Origin: Kitasatospora herbaricolor
Lineage (GTDB): Bacteria; Actinomycetota; Actinomycetes; Streptomycetales; Streptomycetaceae
Length of the DNA: 64,000 bases
NCBI RefSeq assembly: GCF_030813695.1
Contig: NZ_JAUSVA010000002.1
Location: forward strand, 62,001-126,000
Direction: 5' to 3'
The position numbers and the translations under genes are program-made. Positions 52,763-61,618 of this stretch are shown here, piece after piece (within the stretch, counting starts at the first letter, position 1; each line of letters starts with the position of its first letter). Below the pieces are notes generated by a model. The model was given only the letters and a program-made list of their open reading frames with translations. It had not been told where the DNA came from and made no database searches.

Positions 52763-53809
52763 TCACTTGCCGACGCTGTTGCCCCACAGGCTCGTGTCGT
52801 CGACGTTGTCCTTGGTCACCAGCGGGGCGGGCAGCTGGTCCTCCAGGCCGTTGGGGAGCTCGATGATGGTGGAGTCGTGGTCGGTGGGGCCGGCCTTGAA
52901 GGTCTTGCCCCGGGCGGCGGCGTTCGCGTAGTAGAGGGCGTACTTGGCGTAGAGGTCGGCGGGCTGGGACACCGTGGCGTCGATCTGGCCCTTGCGGATC
53001 GCCTCGAACTCCTGCGGAATGCCGTCGTTGGAGACGATGGCGATGTGCCCGGGCTCACCGACCGGCTTGAGCAGGCCCTTCTGCTGGAACAGGGCGAGGG
53101 TCGGCTGCAGGAACACGCCGCCGGCCTGCATGTAGACGCCGTTCAGGTCGGGATTGGCCGCCAGGGTGGACTGGAGCTTGGCTGAGGCCACGTCGCCCTT
53201 CCAGTCGGTGGCCAGCTCGATCACCTGGATGCCGGGGAACTGCTGCTTCATGCAGGCGGCGAAGGCCTCCGAGCGGTCGCGTCCGTTGATGGAGTCCAGC
53301 GCGCCCTGGAGTTCGGCGACCTTGCCCTTGCCACCGAGCTGCTTTCCGAGGTACTCGCACGCCTTGGAGCCGTAGGCCTTGTTGTCGGCGCGGACCACCA
53401 TGAACACCTGGCCCTTGTCGGGGCGGGTGTCGACGCTGACCACCGGGATCTTCTTGGCGGCCAGCTGATCGAGGGTGGAGGCGATCGCGCCGGTGTCCTG
53501 CGGAGCCATGACGACGGCCTTGGCGCCGGTGTTCTGGAAGACCTGGACGTTGGCGACCAGCTTGGTCACGTCGTTCTGCGAGTTGCTCACCGGCAGCGCG
53601 TTCAGGCCCTGGCCCGCGACGTCCTTGTTCACGTACTGGGCGTAGGAGTTCCAGAAGTCGGAGTCCGCGCGCGGCAGGTCGACACCGATGGCCGGCCTGT
53701 CACCGGCGGCGGCGCTGTTGTCACTGCCCCGGTTGCAGGCGGTGCCGAGCCCGGCCAGCAGGAGGACGGTGGCCGCGGCGGCCGCGGTACGGGAGATGGG
53801 AGTGTTCAT
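52763..53809 (-). CDS. Sugar ABC transporter substrate-binding lipoprotein (RbsB-like)
   Basis: 348 residues from ATG 53809, with AAGGAGA upstream. The lipoprotein signal ends LLLAGLGTAC with Cys25 lipidated. The mature protein is a type I periplasmic-binding fold: AIGVDLPRADSDFWNSYAQY, VFQNTGAKAVVMAPQDTGAI, KIPVVSVDTRPDKGQVF, ELQGALDSINGRDRSEAFAA, HIAIVSNDGIPQEFEAIRKG and DATVSQPADLYAKYAL. The repeated D/N/R positions around the cleft (D-x-R, NGRDR, SNDG) fit binding of a free monosaccharide. It is the first and probably most highly expressed gene of the transporter operon, and its promoter carries a copy of the proposed fucose-regulon operator. Confidence 0.9.
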   Translation of the reverse strand: MNTPISRTAAAAATVLLLAGLGTACNRGSDNSAAAGDRPAIGVDLPRADSDFWNSYAQYVNKDVAGQGLNALPVSNSQNDVTKLVANVQVFQNTGAKAVVMAPQDTGAIASTLDQLAAKKIPVVSVDTRPDKGQVFMVVRADNKAYGSKACEYLGKQLGGKGKVAELQGALDSINGRDRSEAFAACMKQQFPGIQVIELATDWKGDVASAKLQSTLAANPDLNGVYMQAGGVFLQPTLALFQQKGLLKPVGEPGHIAIVSNDGIPQEFEAIRKGQIDATVSQPADLYAKYALYYANAAARGKTFKAGPTDHDSTIIELPNGLEDQLPAPLVTKDNVDDTSLWGNSVGK

Positions 53810-54080
53810 GGTGCTGGTCTCCTTGGCTGTGCTACTGGTGCCACGGCGGTGGCGACAGGGAGGGTGGGAAGCCGAGTACCCGGGCTACGGGCGGGAGAGG
53901 CGAGGGGCGAGGGGCGCTGCCGGTTGCGCGGCGGTTCGGTGACGGCGGTTCGCCCTGCCCTCGGTCCGAGGGGGCGGCGCCGTCTCCCGGCGCGGGTGGC
54001 GGTGTCGGGAGGGGGTCCGGTCCGCGCCGGCGGGACCGAAGCCCCGGACTGCCGAAAACCTGCCAGGAACTCGAGGGATT

Positions 54081-54135
54081 CATCGGATGGCTCTCGATGA
54101 GGTGGACTGTACGAGCTGGCCAACCCCCGTTACAA
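54081..54135 (-). promoter_or_regulatory. Promoter and operator of the transporter operon
   Basis: On the minus strand TTGTAA (54130-54135) and TACAGT (54106-54111) are spaced by 18 bp. The inverted repeat CATC-G-GATG lies at 54081-54089, about 16-24 bases after the -10, where a bound repressor would block the start of transcription. It is about 270 bp upstream of the SBP start codon. Confidence 0.5.
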
Positions 54136-54263
54136 GGGAGCAGCTCCGACGAATCCCAACCGTAACCTGAGCCCCGACCGCCCCGACACCCGAACATCTC
54201 GTTTGAGCAGCATCTTTCCCTGGAATTCCGGGACTTCGACTCCAGCTGGCCGCACCGTCGCCC

Positions 54264-54316
54264 TTGCCTTTGCCCGGGACCGCTCGTATGGTCGGCCTTC
54301 AGAGATTCATCGGATG
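54264..54316 (+). promoter_or_regulatory. Promoter and operator of the fucose catabolic operon
   Basis: TTGCCT (54264-54269) and TATGGT (54287-54292) are spaced by 17 bp. The CATC-G-GATG repeat, in the context ATTCATCGGATGT, follows at 54308-54316. The FAH gene starts 48 bp further on. Confidence 0.55.
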
Positions 54317-54363
54317 TCTTGCCGAGGCAAGGCAGAGTCCGACCACAGATGGAGGGCCCCGCC

Positions 54364-55215
54364 GTGCAACTTCTCCGTTTCGGCCCCGTCGGAGACGAGA
54401 GACCCGCAGTCCGAGCCGCCGACGGCAGCACCTACAATCTGCGCGGTCTCACCCCGGACATCGACGGCGCGTTCCTGGCCGGCGGCGGCATCGAGACAGT
54501 CCGCCGCGCACTGGACGAGGGCGTACTGCCCGAGGTCGACACGACCGGGCTGCGGATCGGGGCACCGGTCGCCCGGCCCGGCAAGGTCGTCTGCATCGGT
54601 CTCAACTACCGCGACCACGCCGAGGAGACAGGCGCCGCGATCCCCACCCGCCCGGTGGTCTTCATGAAGGATCCGGCCACCGTAGTCGGGCCCTACGACC
54701 AGGTGCTCATCCCGCGGAACTCCACCCGCACGGACTGGGAGGTGGAACTCGCGGTGGTGATCGGCCGCCGCGCCCGCTACCTCGCCGACGAGACGGAGGC
54801 CGCCGGGGTGATCGCCGGGTACACCATCAGCAACGACGTCTCCGAGCGGGAGTTCCAGCTCGACTTCTCCTCCCAGTGGGACCTCGGCAAGTCCTGCGAG
54901 ACCTTCAACCCGCTCGGTCCCTGGCTGGCACCGGCGGAGGACGTCACGGACCCGCAGGCCCTGGCTATGCGGCTGTCCGTCAACGGAGAGCTCCGCCAGA
55001 GCAGCAGCACCAAGAACATGATCTTCGGCGTGACCCACCTGGTCCGCTACCTCAGCCAGTACATGGTGCTCAACCCCGGCGACGTGATCAACACCGGCAC
55101 CCCCGCCGGCGTCGCCCTCGGCCTGCCGGGCACCCCCTACCTGCGCCCCGGCGACACCGTCGAACTCAGTGTCGACGGCCTCGGCCGCCAGCGCCAGACC
55201 TTCGCCCAGGCCTGA
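54364..55215 (+). CDS. FAH-family hydrolase, probable 2,4-diketo-3-deoxy-L-fuconate hydrolase
   Basis: 283 residues from a GTG at 54364; GGAGGG seven bases upstream. It belongs to the fumarylacetoacetate-hydrolase family: short N-terminal domain, then KVVCIGLNYRDHAEETGAAI, RPVVFMKDPATVVGPYDQVL, the metal-binding Glu-x-Glu in TDWEVELAVVIGRRA, AGYTISNDVSEREFQ, and INTGTPAGVALGLPGTPYLR. These enzymes cleave C-C bonds in diketo acids using a divalent metal. In the oxidative fucose route the last step splits 2,4-diketo-3-deoxy-L-fuconate into pyruvate and L-lactate; that assignment comes from the neighbours. It is the first gene of the nine-gene operon, 27 bp before the next. Confidence 0.85.
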   Translation: MQLLRFGPVGDERPAVRAADGSTYNLRGLTPDIDGAFLAGGGIETVRRALDEGVLPEVDTTGLRIGAPVARPGKVVCIGLNYRDHAEETGAAIPTRPVVFMKDPATVVGPYDQVLIPRNSTRTDWEVELAVVIGRRARYLADETEAAGVIAGYTISNDVSEREFQLDFSSQWDLGKSCETFNPLGPWLAPAEDVTDPQALAMRLSVNGELRQSSSTKNMIFGVTHLVRYLSQYMVLNPGDVINTGTPAGVALGLPGTPYLRPGDTVELSVDGLGRQRQTFAQA

Positions 55216-55242
55216 ACCCCTCCGCTACCGAAAGGACCGACC

Positions 55243-56589
55243 GTGCCACGGCCGACACCGCGGATCACCGCCGTCGACACCTTCGACATCCGCTTCCCCA
55301 CGTCACGCGAGCTCGACGGCTCTGACGCGATGAACCCAGATCCCGACTACTCCGCCGCCTACCTCGTCCTGCGCACCGACGCCGGGGACGGCCTGGAAGG
55401 CCACGGTTTCACCTTCACCATCGGCCGGGGCAACGAGGTGCAGGTCGCAGGCATCGACGCGCTCCGCGACCATGTGGTGGGCCGGCCGGTCGCCGAGCTG
55501 TGCGCCGACCCTGGTTCGCTCAACCGCGCCCTCATCGGCGACAGCCAACTGCGTTGGCTGGGACCGGAGAAGGGCGTGATGCACATGGCCATCGGCGCCG
55601 TCGTCAACGCCGTCTGGGACCTCGCCGCCAAGCGGGAGGGCAAGCCACTCTGGCAGCTGCTCGCCGACGCCGAACCCGAATGGCTCGTCTCCCAGGTCGA
55701 CTTCCGGTACATCGCCGACGCCCTCACCCCCGAGGAGGCCCTGGCACTGCTGCGCGCCGCCCGGCCCGGCCGCACTGAACGGGCGGCGGAACTGCGCCGG
55801 CGCGGCTACCCCGGCTACACCACCTCCCCCGGCTGGCTCGGCTACAGCGACGAGAAGCTCACCCGCCTCGCCCGGCAGGCCGTCGCCGACGGCTTCACCC
55901 AGATCAAGCTGAAGGTCGGCGCCGACCTCCACGACGACGTCCGGCGCTGCCGGGCCGCCCGCGCCGCAGTCGGCCCGGGCATCCGGATGGCCGTCGACGC
56001 CAACCAGCGCTGGAACATCGGCGAGGCGATCGAGTGGACCAAGGCCCTGGCCGAGTTCGACCCGTACTGGATCGAGGAGCCCACCAGCCCCGACGACATC
56101 CTCGGCCACGCCACGATCCGGGCCGCCGTAGCCCCGGTCAAGGTCGCCACCGGCGAACACGTCCAGAACCGCATCGTCTTCAAGCAGCTGCTCCAGGCCG
56201 ACGCGATCGATGTCCTCCAGCTGGACGCCGCCCGCGTGGGCGGCGTCAACGAGAACCTCGCCATTCTGTTGCTCGCCGCCAAGTACGGCGTGCCGGTCTG
56301 CCCGCACGCCGGCGGCGTCGGCCTGTGCGAACTGGTCCAGCACCTGTCCATGTTCGACTACGTGGCGCTCTCCGGCACCACCGAGGACCGGGTCATCGAG
56401 TACGTCGACCACCTCCACCAGCACTTCGTGAATCCCGCCACAGTCGAGGACGGGCACTACACCGCACCTGCCGAGCCCGGCTTCTCATCGACGATGTACC
56501 CGGCGTCCATCAACACCTACCGCTACCCGGACGGCGCCTTCTGGACCGCCGACCGTATCCCCGACCCGCGACCGGAGACCGCCTCATGA
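55243..56589 (+). CDS. fucD: Enolase-superfamily L-fuconate dehydratase
   Basis: 448 residues from GTG 55243 with AAAGGA six bases upstream; length and motifs fit the FucD group. The capping domain contains [16 protein letters not shown]. The barrel shows the catalytic Lys pair in [15 protein letters not shown], the metal ligands Asp in [15 protein letters not shown], Glu in [14 protein letters not shown] and the next in [11 protein letters not shown], and the His base in [16 protein letters not shown]. The specific [10 protein letters not shown] and [11 protein letters not shown] patterns are those of L-fuconate dehydratase. It converts L-fuconate to 2-keto-3-deoxy-L-fuconate with Mg2+, in the cytoplasm. 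The stop overlaps the following ATG (ATGA). Confidence 0.9.
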   Translation: MPRPTPRITAVDTFDIRFPTSRELDGSDAMNPDPDYSAAYLVLRTDAGDGLEGHGFTFTIGRGNEVQVAGIDALRDHVVGRPVAELCADPGSLNRALIGDSQLRWLGPEKGVMHMAIGAVVNAVWDLAAKREGKPLWQLLADAEPEWLVSQVDFRYIADALTPEEALALLRAARPGRTERAAELRRRGYPGYTTSPGWLGYSDEKLTRLARQAVADGFTQIKLKVGADLHDDVRRCRAARAAVGPGIRMAVDANQRWNIGEAIEWTKALAEFDPYWIEEPTSPDDILGHATIRAAVAPVKVATGEHVQNRIVFKQLLQADAIDVLQLDAARVGGVNENLAILLLAAKYGVPVCPHAGGVGLCELVQHLSMFDYVALSGTTEDRVIEYVDHLHQHFVNPATVEDGHYTAPAEPGFSSTMYPASINTYRYPDGAFWTADRIPDPRPETAS

Positions 56590-57344
56590 CCAGCACCCTG
56601 CGCGGTCTGCGCGCCCTCGTCACCGGCGGTGCCTCCGGCATCGGCCTGACCACCGCGCACCTGCTCGCCGAACACGGCGCCCGGGTCGCCGTCCTCGACC
56701 TGAACGTCGACACGCTGCCGGAACCGCTGCCGGGGTTCACCGCGGACCTGGCGGACGATCCCTCGGTACGGACGGCGGTGGCCGCCGCGGCGGACCGGCT
56801 GGGCGGACTCGACATCCTGGTGAACAATGCCGGTGTCGGCGCGGTGGGGACGGTGGAGGACAACCCGGACGAGCAGTGGCGGCGCGTACTGGAGGTGAAC
56901 GTGCTGGGACTGGTGCGGGTGACCCGGGCGGCGCTGCCGCATTTGCGCCGGTCGGCGCACGCCTCGGTGATCAACGTCTGCTCGATCGCCGCGACGGCGG
57001 GCCTGCCCCAGCGGGCGCTCTACTCCGCGAGCAAGGGCGCCGTACTGTCGCTGACCCTGGCGATGGCCGCCGACCACGTCGGCGAGGGCGTACGGGTCAA
57101 CTGCGTCTCCCCCGCCACGGTCGACACCCCGTGGGTGGGCCGGCTGCTGGACTCCGCCGCCGACCCGGCGGCCGAGCGCGCCGCACTGAACGCCCGCCAG
57201 CCCATCGGACGCCTGGTCACCCCCCACGAGGTCGCCGCCGCCGTCGCCTACCTCGCGAGCCCCGACGCCGCCTCGGTCACCGGTACCACCCTCGCGGTCG
57301 ACGGTGGCATGGCCGGCCTGCGCATCCGCCCGGCCGGGCAGTGA
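56586..57344 (+). CDS. Short-chain dehydrogenase, probable 2-keto-3-deoxy-L-fuconate dehydrogenase
   Basis: 252 residues. Classical SDR: nucleotide-binding [13 protein letters not shown] after the second strand (favouring NAD+ over NADP+), [13 protein letters not shown], catalytic Ser in [12 protein letters not shown], Tyr and Lys in [10 protein letters not shown], and the C-terminal [15 protein letters not shown]. Starting inside the stop of fucD (4-bp overlap), it should oxidise the product of that enzyme, 2-keto-3-deoxy-L-fuconate, at C4 to the 2,4-diketo acid that the FAH hydrolase cleaves. The substrate is inferred from the operon; the SDR class is seen directly. Confidence 0.87.
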   Translation: MTSTLRGLRALVTGGASGIGLTTAHLLAEHGARVAVLDLNVDTLPEPLPGFTADLADDPSVRTAVAAAADRLGGLDILVNNAGVGAVGTVEDNPDEQWRRVLEVNVLGLVRVTRAALPHLRRSAHASVINVCSIAATAGLPQRALYSASKGAVLSLTLAMAADHVGEGVRVNCVSPATVDTPWVGRLLDSAADPAAERAALNARQPIGRLVTPHEVAAAVAYLASPDAASVTGTTLAVDGGMAGLRIRPAGQ

Positions 57345-57354
57345 GGATCCGGTG

Positions 57355-58347
57355 ATGGAAAGGCTCCCGCTCGGACATGCCGGCCCCGCCCTCACCCGGC
57401 TCGCCTTCGGCGCCGCCGGCATCGGCAACCTGCTCACCCCGGTGGGGGACGAAGAGGCAGACGGCGCCCTGGCCGCGGCCTGGGCGGCGGGCATCCGCTC
57501 CTTCGACACCGCCCCGCACTACGGTCTCGGACTGTCCGAACGACGGCTCGGCCGCTTCCTTGAGGACCGGCCCCGGAGCGCCTTCCACCTCTCCACCAAG
57601 GTCGGCCGGATTCTGGACCCGGCCCGGGGCCCCATCGGATCCGACCTGGTGAACGGCTTCGCGGTCCCCGCGACCCACGTGCGCCGCTGGGACTTCACCG
57701 CGGACGGCGTACGTCGCAGCCTGGAGGAAAGCCTTGCCCGGCTGGGGGTCGACCGCATCGACACGGTCTACCTGCACGACCCGGACGACCACCTGGAGCA
57801 GGCCCTGGAGGAGGCGTACCCGGCACTGGAGCAACTGCGCTCCGAGGGCCTGGTCGGCGCGATCGGCGCGGGGATGAACCACTGCGCACCCCTGGCCCGC
57901 TTCGTTCGTGAGACCGACGTGGACGTCGTCCTGCTCGCGGGCCGCTACACGCTGCTCGACCAGACCGCACTGGAGGATCTGCTCCCGACGGCCACCGAGT
58001 CCGACGTGTCGGTGGTGGTCGGCGGGGTGTTCAACTCCGGCCTGCTCGCCGACCCGCGCCCGGACGCCACCTTCGACTACACCACCGCCCCGGCCCCGCT
58101 GGTGGCGCGTGCGCTGCGGATGCAAGAGGTCTGTGTCCGCCACGGCGTGCCGCTGCGGGCGGCGGCGGTGCGGTTCGCGCTCGCGCACCCGGCGGTGACC
58201 AGCGTCCTGATCGGCGCCCGCACCGCCGGCGAGATCACCGACGCCGCCGAGCAAGCGACCCGGCCCGTCCCCGACGCGGTCTGGGCCGACCTGCGCGCGC
58301 AAGGCCTGCTTCCCGGCCACGTCCCCACCCCAGAAGGTGATCACTGA
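57355..58347 (+). CDS. Aldo/keto reductase family, probable L-fucose dehydrogenase
   Basis: 330 residues from the ATG at 57355 (GAGG eight bases upstream; GTG at 57352 is directly adjacent). The AKR tetrad is visible: Asp and Tyr in SFDTAPHYGLGLSE, Lys in FHLSTKVGRILD, His in VYLHDPDDHL. The cofactor end has VTSVLIGARTAGEI. The sequence resembles the D-threo-aldose 1-dehydrogenase/L-fucose dehydrogenase group, which oxidises L-fucose at C1 to the lactone with NAD(P)+. The length (about 330) fits. It is the entry reaction of the pathway, and the product goes to the lactonase at the end of the operon. The stop overlaps the lutA start (TGATG). Confidence 0.87.
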   Translation: MERLPLGHAGPALTRLAFGAAGIGNLLTPVGDEEADGALAAAWAAGIRSFDTAPHYGLGLSERRLGRFLEDRPRSAFHLSTKVGRILDPARGPIGSDLVNGFAVPATHVRRWDFTADGVRRSLEESLARLGVDRIDTVYLHDPDDHLEQALEEAYPALEQLRSEGLVGAIGAGMNHCAPLARFVRETDVDVVLLAGRYTLLDQTALEDLLPTATESDVSVVVGGVFNSGLLADPRPDATFDYTTAPAPLVARALRMQEVCVRHGVPLRAAAVRFALAHPAVTSVLIGARTAGEITDAAEQATRPVPDAVWADLRAQGLLPGHVPTPEGDH

Positions 58348-59087
58348 TGCGGATCGCCCTGTTCGTCACCTGCTTCAACGACACCCTCTACCCCAGCACC
58401 GGACGCGCCGTGGTGCGGGTCCTGGAACGACTCGGCCATTGCGTCGACTTCCCCCAGGAACAGACCTGCTGCGGGCAGATGCACTTCAACACCGGCTACC
58501 GCAGCGCGGCCCTGCCGCTGGTGCGACGCTTCGCCGACACCTTCGCCGAGTACGACGCCGTGGTCACCCCCTCCGCCTCCTGCGCCGGCATGGTCCGCGA
58601 CAACCACCCCGCCCTCGCCGAAAGGTACGCGCCCCCCGCCCTCCAACAGCAGATCGCCGAACTGGCCCCCAAGGTGCACGAGTTCACCGAGTTCCTCACC
58701 GACGTCCTCGGCGTCACCGACGTCGGCGCCCACTTCCCGCACAAGGTCGCCTACCACCCCACCTGTCATTCCTTGCGCGGCCTGCGCCTGGGCGACCGCC
58801 CCGAGCGGCTGCTCCGCGCAGTGCACGGCCTCGAACTCCTCCACCTGCGCGCACCCGAGGAGTGCTGCGGCTTCGGCGGCACCTTCGCCATGAAGAACGC
58901 CGACACCTCCGCCGCGATACTCGCCGACAAAACCGCCGACGTCACCGCCACCGCCCCCGACGTACTCTGCGCCGCCGACAACTCCTGCCTGCTGCAGATC
59001 GGCGGCGGCCTGTCCCAGCAGGGCTCCGACGTCCGCACCCTGCACCTCGCCGAGATCCTCGCCGCCACCGAAGGGGATCCGCGATGA
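58347..59087 (+). CDS. lutA: L-lactate utilisation protein LutA (Fe-S, CCG domains)
   Basis: 246 residues, ATG overlapping the previous stop. Two cysteine-rich CCG domains: the first around QTCCGQMHFNTGYRS, the second with CHSLRGLRLGDRPERLL and PEECCGFGGTFAMKNADTSA. This is the LutA/YkgE subunit of the LutABC complex, which oxidises L-lactate to pyruvate on the inner face of the membrane using iron-sulfur clusters. Its presence inside a sugar-acid operon makes sense because the oxidative fucose route releases one L-lactate per sugar. Overlaps lutB by 4 bp. Confidence 0.93.
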   Translation: MRIALFVTCFNDTLYPSTGRAVVRVLERLGHCVDFPQEQTCCGQMHFNTGYRSAALPLVRRFADTFAEYDAVVTPSASCAGMVRDNHPALAERYAPPALQQQIAELAPKVHEFTEFLTDVLGVTDVGAHFPHKVAYHPTCHSLRGLRLGDRPERLLRAVHGLELLHLRAPEECCGFGGTFAMKNADTSAAILADKTADVTATAPDVLCAADNSCLLQIGGGLSQQGSDVRTLHLAEILAATEGDPR

Positions 59088-60541
59088 AGGACGACCACGG
59101 CCTGGTCTGGCTCGGCACCCCCGCCTTCCCCCAGGCCGCCCGCACCGCCCTCGCCGACACCCGGCTGCGCGCCAACCTCAAACGCGCCACCACCACCATC
59201 CGCGACAAGCGCCTGGAGGCGGTCGCGGAGCTCGACGACTGGGAGCAACTGCGCGACGCCGGAGCCGCGCTCAAGACCCGCACCCTGCGCCACCTCGACC
59301 ACCACCTGGAGCGGCTGGAGGCCTCGGTCACCGCAGCGGGCGGCACCGTGCACTGGGCCGCCGACGCCACCGAGGCCAACCGGATCGTCGCCGACCTCGT
59401 CCACGCCGCCGGGGAACGCGAGGTGGTGAAGGTCAAGTCGATGGCCACCCAGGAGATCGGCCTCAACGAGGCCCTCGCGGAGGCCGGGATCACCGCCTAC
59501 GAGACGGACCTGGCGGAACTGATCGTGCAGCTCGGCGATGACCGCCCCTCGCACATCCTGGTGCCCGCCATCCACCGGAGCCGCGCGGAGATCCGCGAGA
59601 TCTTCGAACGCGAGATGGGACGATGGGGGCGCCCCGCGCCCGACGGTCTGGGCGACGACCCGCGCGCCCTCGCCGACGCGGCCCGCCTGCACCTGCGGGA
59701 GAAGTTCCTCCGTGCCAAGGTCGCCGTCTCCGGAGCCAACTTCGCCTGCGCCGACACCGGCACCGTCGTCGTCGTGGAATCCGAGGGCAACGGGCGCATG
59801 TGCCTGACCCTGCCCGCGACACTGATCACCGTGATGGGCATCGAGAAGGTCGTCCCGACCTTCGCCGACCTGGAGGTCTTCCTCCAGCTGCTGCCGCGGT
59901 CCTCCACCGGCGAGCGGATGAACCCGTACACCTCCATGTGGACCGGGACGACTCCGGGCGACGGACCGCGCGACTTCCACCTCGTCCTGCTCGACAACGG
60001 CCGCACCGCCACCCTGCGCGACACCGTCGGCCGCCAGGCCCTGGCCTGCATCCGCTGCTCGGCGTGCCTGAACGTGTGCCCGGTGTACGAGCGCACCGGC
60101 GGCCACGCCTACGGCTCCGTCTACCCCGGCCCGATCGGCGCCGTCCTCACCCCCCAGCTGGTCGGCGCCCAACACGCGGCCTCGCTGCCGTTCGCCTCCA
60201 CCCTGTGCGGCGCCTGCTACGACGCCTGCCCCGTCAAGATCAACATCCCGGAAGTGCTCGCCCACCTGCGGGCCGAGGTCGTCGAGGCCAAGGCCCGCGA
60301 CCGGAGACTTCCCACCCCCGAGGCCCTCGCCATGAAGGCCGCCGCCGCGGTGCTCGCCTCACCGGGCCGGCTCGCCGCCGCCCAGAGGGCCGCCGCACTC
60401 GGGGGCCGGCTGCTCGCCCGCAACGGCCGCATCGGCCGGCTCCCCGGCCCGTTGCGCGGCTGGACGGACAGCCGCGACACCCCCCAGCCACCGGCAGAGA
60501 CCTTCCGCACCTGGTGGCGCAACAACCGGAAGCAGCCATGA
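59084..60541 (+). CDS. lutB: L-lactate utilisation protein LutB (ferredoxin-type)
   Basis: 485 residues from ATG 59084. An N-terminal LUD domain (VVKVKSMATQEIGLNEALAE, HILVPAIHRSRAEIREIFER, VSGANFACADTGTVVVVESE) is followed by two 4Fe-4S motifs, CIRCSACLNVCPVY and CGACYDACPVKINIP, and a C-terminal helix region ending FRTWWRNNRKQP. This is the electron-transfer subunit of LutABC. It overlaps lutA and lutC by 4 bp each (ATGA), so the three proteins are made in equal amounts. Confidence 0.93.
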   Translation: MKDDHGLVWLGTPAFPQAARTALADTRLRANLKRATTTIRDKRLEAVAELDDWEQLRDAGAALKTRTLRHLDHHLERLEASVTAAGGTVHWAADATEANRIVADLVHAAGEREVVKVKSMATQEIGLNEALAEAGITAYETDLAELIVQLGDDRPSHILVPAIHRSRAEIREIFEREMGRWGRPAPDGLGDDPRALADAARLHLREKFLRAKVAVSGANFACADTGTVVVVESEGNGRMCLTLPATLITVMGIEKVVPTFADLEVFLQLLPRSSTGERMNPYTSMWTGTTPGDGPRDFHLVLLDNGRTATLRDTVGRQALACIRCSACLNVCPVYERTGGHAYGSVYPGPIGAVLTPQLVGAQHAASLPFASTLCGACYDACPVKINIPEVLAHLRAEVVEAKARDRRLPTPEALAMKAAAAVLASPGRLAAAQRAAALGGRLLARNGRIGRLPGPLRGWTDSRDTPQPPAETFRTWWRNNRKQP

Positions 60542-61185
60542 CCACCCGCGACACCGTCCTCGCCCGGATCCGCGCCGCGCTCGCGGACGTCCCCGCCGAG
60601 GAGACCCCCGAGAACGTCCCCGTGCCGCGCGGCTACCGCCGCAGCCACGCCGACTGCGACCTCATCGAGCTATTCGACGAACGCGCGGCCGACTACCGCG
60701 CCACCGTGATCCGCTGCGCGCCGGAAGCCGTCGCCGACACCGTCCAGGCGACCCTCGCCGCCCGCGGCGCCGCCAAGGTCGTCGTCCCGGACGGCTTCCC
60801 GCCCGCCTGGCTGCCCGACCGCCCCCAGCCCTCCGACCCCGGCTGGATCTCCGACCGGCCGCCCCTGACCGTCGCCGCACTGGACACCCTCGACAGCGCG
60901 CTCACCACCGCGGCCGTCGCCATCGCCTTCACCGGTACCCTCGTCCTCGACACCGGCCCCGGCCAGGGGCGCCGCGCACTCACCCTCGTCCCCGACCACC
61001 ACCTGTGCGTCGTCCGCGCCTCGCAGATCGTCCCTGACGTCCCCGACGCCCTCGCCGCGCTCGACCCCACCCGGCCGCTCACCTTCATCTCCGGCCCCTC
61101 CGCCACCAGCGACATCGAACTCGACCGCGTCGAAGGCGTCCACGGCCCCCGCACCCTCGACATCGTCATCGTCGACGACCTCTGA
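60538..61185 (+). CDS. lutC: L-lactate utilisation protein LutC (LUD domain)
   Basis: 215 residues from ATG 60538. LUD-domain protein: VLARIRAALADVPAEETPEN, VVVPDGFPPAWLP, DSALTTAAVAIAFTGTLVLD, ALTLVPDHHLCVVRASQIVP, FISGPSATSDIELDRVEGVH and GPRTLDIVIVDD. The typical SATSDIE-x-x-R-V-x-G-V-H-G-P signature of LutC/YkgG is complete. It works with LutA and LutB in lactate oxidation. The 121-bp gap to the next gene is the longest in the operon but shows no terminator. Confidence 0.93.
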   Translation: MTTRDTVLARIRAALADVPAEETPENVPVPRGYRRSHADCDLIELFDERAADYRATVIRCAPEAVADTVQATLAARGAAKVVVPDGFPPAWLPDRPQPSDPGWISDRPPLTVAALDTLDSALTTAAVAIAFTGTLVLDTGPGQGRRALTLVPDHHLCVVRASQIVPDVPDALAALDPTRPLTFISGPSATSDIELDRVEGVHGPRTLDIVIVDDL

Positions 61186-61306
61186 CCGGTCCGACCCGGC
61201 GGCCGCACCCGACAACGCACGGAGCCGGGACGCCCCCCGAACCCGACCCGAACCCGACCCGGCTCCGGCCCCTTCGAGGAGCGGCCCGACAGCCCTTGGA
61301 GTCCGC

Positions 61307-61618
61307 ATGAGGATCGCCCTGCACACCCGCGTCCACGCCGACCGGATCGCCGACTACGAGCAGGCCCACCGCGAGGTCCCCGCCGAACTCGCCGACGCCA
61401 TCCGCGCCGCCGGCGCCACCGAGTGGACCATCTGGCGTAGCGGCACCGAGCTGTTCCACCTGGTCGAGTGCGCCGACTACTCCCTCCTGCTCGCCGGGCT
61501 GGAAGGGCTGCCGGTGAACATCGCCTGGCAGGCCCGGATGGCCGAACTCCTGGACGTCGTCCACGACTACTCCGCCGACGGTGCCACGGCGGGCCTCCCG
61601 GTGGTGTGGGAGCTGTGA
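61307..61618 (+). CDS. L-rhamnose mutarotase-family protein, probable L-fucose mutarotase
   Basis: 103 residues, the normal size of the family (about 105). The pattern RIALHTRVHADRIADYEQAH, REVPAELADAIRAAGATEWT and WRSGTELFHLVECADYS with the C-terminal LPVVWEL fits the RhaM-like fold, in which His and Tyr residues catalyse interconversion of the alpha and beta pyranose forms. In this operon it would supply the anomer used by the dehydrogenase. Its stop overlaps the next start (GTGA). Confidence 0.87.
   Translation: MRIALHTRVHADRIADYEQAHREVPAELADAIRAAGATEWTIWRSGTELFHLVECADYSLLLAGLEGLPVNIAWQARMAELLDVVHDYSADGATAGLPVVWEL

Noticed and set aside
58766..60265. 499-codon minus-strand frame opposite lutA/lutB
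   Set aside because: Antisense to genes with intact Fe-S motifs; low-complexity product.
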